A DNA stretch of 64,000 nt, taken from NCBI GenBank assembly GCA_041389525.1, contig JAWKRR010000006.1, positions 130,027-194,026 on the forward strand, written 5' to 3'. The notes below the pieces were generated by a model. It saw nothing but the letters and a program-made list of their open reading frames with translations, searched no databases and was not told the origin of the DNA. Shown here one piece after another: positions 60,964 through 64,000 of the stretch. Source of the stretch: JACKFB01 sp041389525 (GTDB lineage Bacteria > Myxococcota_A > UBA9042 > PHBI01 > JACKFB01). Position numbers and translations under genes: made by a program. The number at the start of each line of letters is the position of its first letter. The stretch's first letter is position 1.

Positions 60964-63900
60964 GGGGCGTTGATCTGCAGGCCGTCTACCCAGACCGCCG
61001 TGCCGCCTGCGCCCGCCGAGATGTTCACGCCGTAGACCGGCTCGCTGAACGTGATCGACTGCGTCGTGACCGCGCCCGTCGTGCAGGTGCCGTTCGTCGT
61101 CAAGGTCGCCACGGTGCCGCCCAGGAAGTTGCGGAACACCATGGTGCCCGGCACGGCGTCGGCGCTGGCGAAGGAGACCTTCACCGAGCGAATCGCGTCC
61201 ACGAAGCTCAGGTTGGCAGGCGTGCCCGGGACCACGCGGAAGCCGGTCAGCCCCACGCCGCTTGGCGCGCAAGTCGGCGGGATGCCCAACGCGCACGACC
61301 CTCCGACAGAGCTACCACCGCACACCAGCTTGGTCGTGGGGCAGTTCGTGCCCTCGAAGTCCATGGTGCAGGTCGCCAGCTGCGAGCAGGGCTCGTTGCC
61401 GGCGCGCGGGGTGCCCAGGTCAGGACCGGACCCGTACACCGTCTGGCTGCTGCACCAGTTGGACGCCAGGCTGTTGTTGCCGAAGTACGCCTTCGGGTCG
61501 AGGCTCATCGAGGAGCCCGTCGTGGACGGGAAGCCCAGCGCCGCGCTGTACGTGACCTCGTCGATGGTCTGACCGTTCATCACGAGGATGATCGAGTCGC
61601 TGGCCGCCAAGAAGAACTTGTTGCTGAGGCCGATGTCGGCGGTCAAGCCACCGCCGATGTTCACGGTGCGGCCGATCGCCAGGTACTGGTCGGGATTGAT
61701 GACCACTGGCGTCGCCGGCAGCGTGACGTTGTCGACGCCCTTGTCCTTGATCTGCAGGCCGGCCAGGTTGATCGGGCTGCTGCTGACGTTGAGGATCTCG
61801 AACCACTCTGTGACCTGAGCGGCCGAGACCGGCGTCGCGAGGATCTCGGTGATGACGAGGTCGCCCGGCTGGGGCGGGCAGAAGCCGCAGTCGCCGGGGC
61901 AGGTCACGCAGTCCTCTTCAGGATCGCAGGTCGTGTCGCCGCACTCGCTGGTCGCGCAGTCGAGCGTGCAGTTGTTCTCGGCCACGGTCACGCAGGTCGG
62001 GTCCCAGGCCTCGGTGCAGCAGAACGAGTCGACGGCGCAGACGCAGGCGGAGACCGCTGGCTCGTCGCAGCCCGACGTGGCGTGGGCCGTGCAGCACTCG
62101 CCGGAGCAGGCGCCGCAGTCGTCGGGGCAGTTCGAGCAGTTCTCGCCGAAGTCGCAGGTCGCGTTGCCGCAGCCGACCATCTGGCAGGTGCCGACAACGC
62201 ACTCCTGACCGACGCCGCAGGTGCCGCACGAACCGCCACAACCATCGTCGCCGCAGTTCTTGCCGTCGCACGCCGGGACGCAGGGGCCAGTGCACGCGTT
62301 GGAGCAGTCCTCGACTGCCGAGGCGGCGCACAGGTCGTCCCAGTTCACGCTGCAGCAGAAGTCATCGAGGTCGCAGACGCAGGCCTCGAGTCCGGCGTCG
62401 GTGCAGCCCGGCGTCCCGATCTCAGTGCAGCAGTTGTTGTCCTTGCAGCACTCCACGATCTCGCAGGTGCCGGCTAGGCCGCAGGTCTCGGTCGCCCCGC
62501 ACTCGCCGCAGGTCGACCCGCAGCCGTCGTCTCCACAGTTCTTCCCGTCGCAGGCCGGCTCGCAGGCGCCGCACTCGTCTCCCGGGGCTTGGCTCGGGCA
62601 GAAGGTGCAGACGTCCTCGCAGCAGTCGCCGATCGAGAAGCAGAAGTCGTCACAGCCGCAGCCCGTGGCCGCTAGCAGGCCGCAGTTGCCCTCGCACGAC
62701 GCCGACTCGCAGACGCCGGAGACGCAGCCTTCGTCCGCATCGCAGGTCCCGCACACGCCACCACAGCCGTCGGCACCGCACTCGGCGCCGCCGCAGGTCG
62801 GCACGCACGCGGCGCAGGTCCCGTCGACCCCGCAGGTGTCCGTGCCCGAGCACTCGCCACAGGTCCCGCCGCACCCATCGGAGCCGCAGTTCTTGCCAGC
62901 GCAATCCGCGACGCAGACGCCGCAGCCGTCGGGCTCGACGTCCGGGAACTCGGCCGCGCAGAAGGTGCAGATGTCGGCGCAGCAGTCGCCAAAGGTGAAG
63001 CAGCTCTCGTCGCAGTTGCAGGCGCTGCTCCCAAAGAAGGTGCCGCAGTCTCCCTCGCATGAGTCGTCGGGCGTCTCGCAGACTTGCGCGTCCGTGCAGA
63101 CGTCGCCGGCGTCGCAGGAGCCGCACACGCCGCCGCATCCGTCGTCGCCGCACTCCTTGCCCGCGCAGTCGATGACGCACACGCCGCACTCGTTGCCGGG
63201 CGCTTGGTCGGGACAGAACTCGCAGATGTTGGCGCAGCAGTCGCCGAATCCGAAGCAGGTGTCGTCGCAGAAGCAACCCTCGGGCGCCTCGCCGCCACAC
63301 GCGCCGTCACAGGAGCCCGCCGGCACGCAGAGGTCGAGGCCATTGCACTCGTTGCCATCGGTGCAGACGCCGCAGACGCCGCCGCACCCGTCATCGCCGC
63401 AGTCTTTGCCGCCGCAGTCGGGGACGCAGCTCACGCACTGGCCGGTGGCGTCGCAGCCGAGGCCGTCGGCGCACACGCCGCACGAACCGCCGCAGCCGTC
63501 GTCGCCGCAGAGCTTCCCGTTGCAGTCCGCCGCGCAGTTGCACGAGTCGACGCAATCGTCGCTGGCGATCCCGGCGCAGACGCCGTCCCACGACGTGTCG
63601 CAGCAGAAGGAGTCGATGCCGCACACGCAGGCCTCGATGAGCGGGGCAGAGCAGCCGGGCGTGCCGTTATCCTCGCAGCAGTCGTTGCCCGAGCAGCACG
63701 CGGCCGGCTCGCACAGGCCTGTCGGGGTGCAGCTCTCGCCAAGTTCGCAGTCGCCGCAGTCGCCGCCGCAGCCATCGTCGCCGCAGCTCTTCCCGTCGCA
63801 CTGCGGGGTGCAGCAGGTGCCGTCGGCCACGCAGGTGTCGCCCGCGCCGCACTCGCCGCACGAGCCGAAGCAGCCGTTGTCGCCGCACTGCTTGTCGGTG

Positions 63901-64000
63901 CAGTCCGCGACGCACTCACAGGCCGAGACGCACTCATCCATCGCGATGTCGGCGCAGATGCCGTCCCACTCGGTCGAGCAGCAGAAGCCGTCGAACGAAC
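60960..64000 (-). CDS. Secreted Cys-rich multi-module protein with somatomedin-B-like modules and a lamin-tail domain, 5' end truncated
   Basis: At least 1013 codons; the frame is open to the window edge, so the N-terminus is missing and the ATG at 63941 is internal. Three recurrent modules: (a) about eight copies of a short repeat with CGDDGCGG; (b) copies of a longer module with FCC...W(D)..C, e.g. DSFCCDTSWDGVC; (c) three somatomedin-B-like modules at about 63210-63315, 62955-63070 and 62590-62700, with C.C...CF.FGDCC..IC.FC. Then a lamin-tail domain (about 61390-61870; DLVITEILATP, EWFEILN) and an unrecognised C-terminal ~110 residues. Likely surface or extracellular. Confidence 0.85.
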   Translation of the reverse strand, partial: SFDGFCCSTEWDGICADIAMDECVSACECVADCTDKQCGDNGCFGSCGECGAGDTCVADGTCCTPQCDGKSCGDDGCGGDCGDCELGESCTPTGLCEPAACCSGNDCCEDNGTPGCSAPLIEACVCGIDSFCCDTSWDGVCAGIASDDCVDSCNCAADCNGKLCGDDGCGGSCGVCADGLGCDATGQCVSCVPDCGGKDCGDDGCGGVCGVCTDGNECNGLDLCVPAGSCDGACGGEAPEGCFCDDTCFGFGDCCANICEFCPDQAPGNECGVCVIDCAGKECGDDGCGGVCGSCDAGDVCTDAQVCETPDDSCEGDCGTFFGSSACNCDESCFTFGDCCADICTFCAAEFPDVEPDGCGVCVADCAGKNCGSDGCGGTCGECSGTDTCGVDGTCAACVPTCGGAECGADGCGGVCGTCDADEGCVSGVCESASCEGNCGLLAATGCGCDDFCFSIGDCCEDVCTFCPSQAPGDECGACEPACDGKNCGDDGCGSTCGECGATETCGLAGTCEIVECCKDNNCCTEIGTPGCTDAGLEACVCDLDDFCCSVNWDDLCAASAVEDCSNACTGPCVPACDGKNCGDDGCGGSCGTCGVGQECVVGTCQMVGCGNATCDFGENCSNCPDDCGACSGECCTAHATSGCDEPAVSACVCAVDSFCCTEAWDPTCVTVAENNCTLDCATSECGDTTCDPEEDCVTCPGDCGFCPPQPGDLVITEILATPVSAAQVTEWFEILNVSSSPINLAGLQIKDKGVDNVTLPATPVVINPDQYLAIGRTVNIGGGLTADIGLSNKFFLAASDSIILVMNGQTIDEVTYSAALGFPSTTGSSMSLDPKAYFGNNSLASNWCSSQTVYGSGPDLGTPRAGNEPCSQLATCTMDFEGTNCPTTKLVCGGSSVGGSCALGIPPTCAPSGVGLTGFRVVPGTPANLSFVDAIRSVKVSFASADAVPGTMVFRNFLGGTVATLTTNGTCTTGAVTTQSITFSEPVYGVNISAGAGGTAVWVDGLQINAP

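Noticed and set aside
60960..64000. Possible CRISPR or tandem DNA repeat array
   Set aside because: The repeats are imperfect and in frame, coding for Cys-rich modules; there are no uniform direct repeats with unique spacers.

Overview
The window is GC-rich and gene-dense, with many 4-bp start/stop overlaps. It most resembles a flagellated delta-proteobacterium in the broad sense (Myxococcota/Bradymonadota-like). Reasons: a FrzS/AglZ-style receiver plus long coiled coil, a Hanks-type kinase with TPRs, many lipoproteins, a very Cys-rich modular surface protein, and a sigma-54-controlled flagellar regulon. The lineage is inferred; no rRNA gene is present.

Layout. 1-2.8 kb: a truncated receiver/coiled-coil protein and a lipoprotein (minus strand). 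3.0-9.9 kb: a tightly coupled plus-strand operon encoding a RecD2-like helicase, an RNB exoribonuclease, an XPB-type helicase and its partner nuclease Bax1 (DUF790). 10-11.9 kb: a membrane-associated sulfotransferase with its own APS kinase (PAPS supply). 12-16.8 kb: lipoprotein, class V aminotransferase, DUF309 protein and Ser/Thr kinase. 16.8-18.5 kb: a CsgG-like protein and, divergently, a protein resembling the B12-trafficking protein CblC/MMACHC.

18.5-59.6 kb is a nearly complete flagellar cluster. Minus: fliM-fliN-fliR-flhB. Two divergent sigma-54 activators, both without a receiver domain. Plus: flgB-flgC-fliE-fliF-fliG-fliH-fliI-motE-fliK-flgD-flgE, then motA-motB. Minus: fliD-fliS-fliT-HDOD, fliC, pilZ, flgM-flgN-flgK-flgL, flgF-flgG-flgA-flgI-flgJ, flgH-fliJ-like. 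Plus: a second FliJ-like protein. Minus: fliO-fliP-fliQ-flhA-flhF-flhG-fliA-mepA. I see no fliL, fliW, csrA, rpoN or chemotaxis genes in the window.

Control. I read five -24/-12 sigma-54 promoters, before fliM, the second activator/flgB operon, flgF, flgH and fliO. Upstream of three of them, at enhancer-like distances, lie copies of a dyad GTCA-N6-TGAC, which matches the architecture of the known FleQ box. A further copy sits upstream of recD2. This suggests a FleQ-like enhancer regulon; FliA/FlgM would then control late genes.

59.8-64 kb (minus): a small lipoprotein, a NUDIX hydrolase and the C-terminal 1013 codons of a secreted Cys-rich protein with somatomedin-B-like modules and a lamin-tail domain, cut by the window edge.
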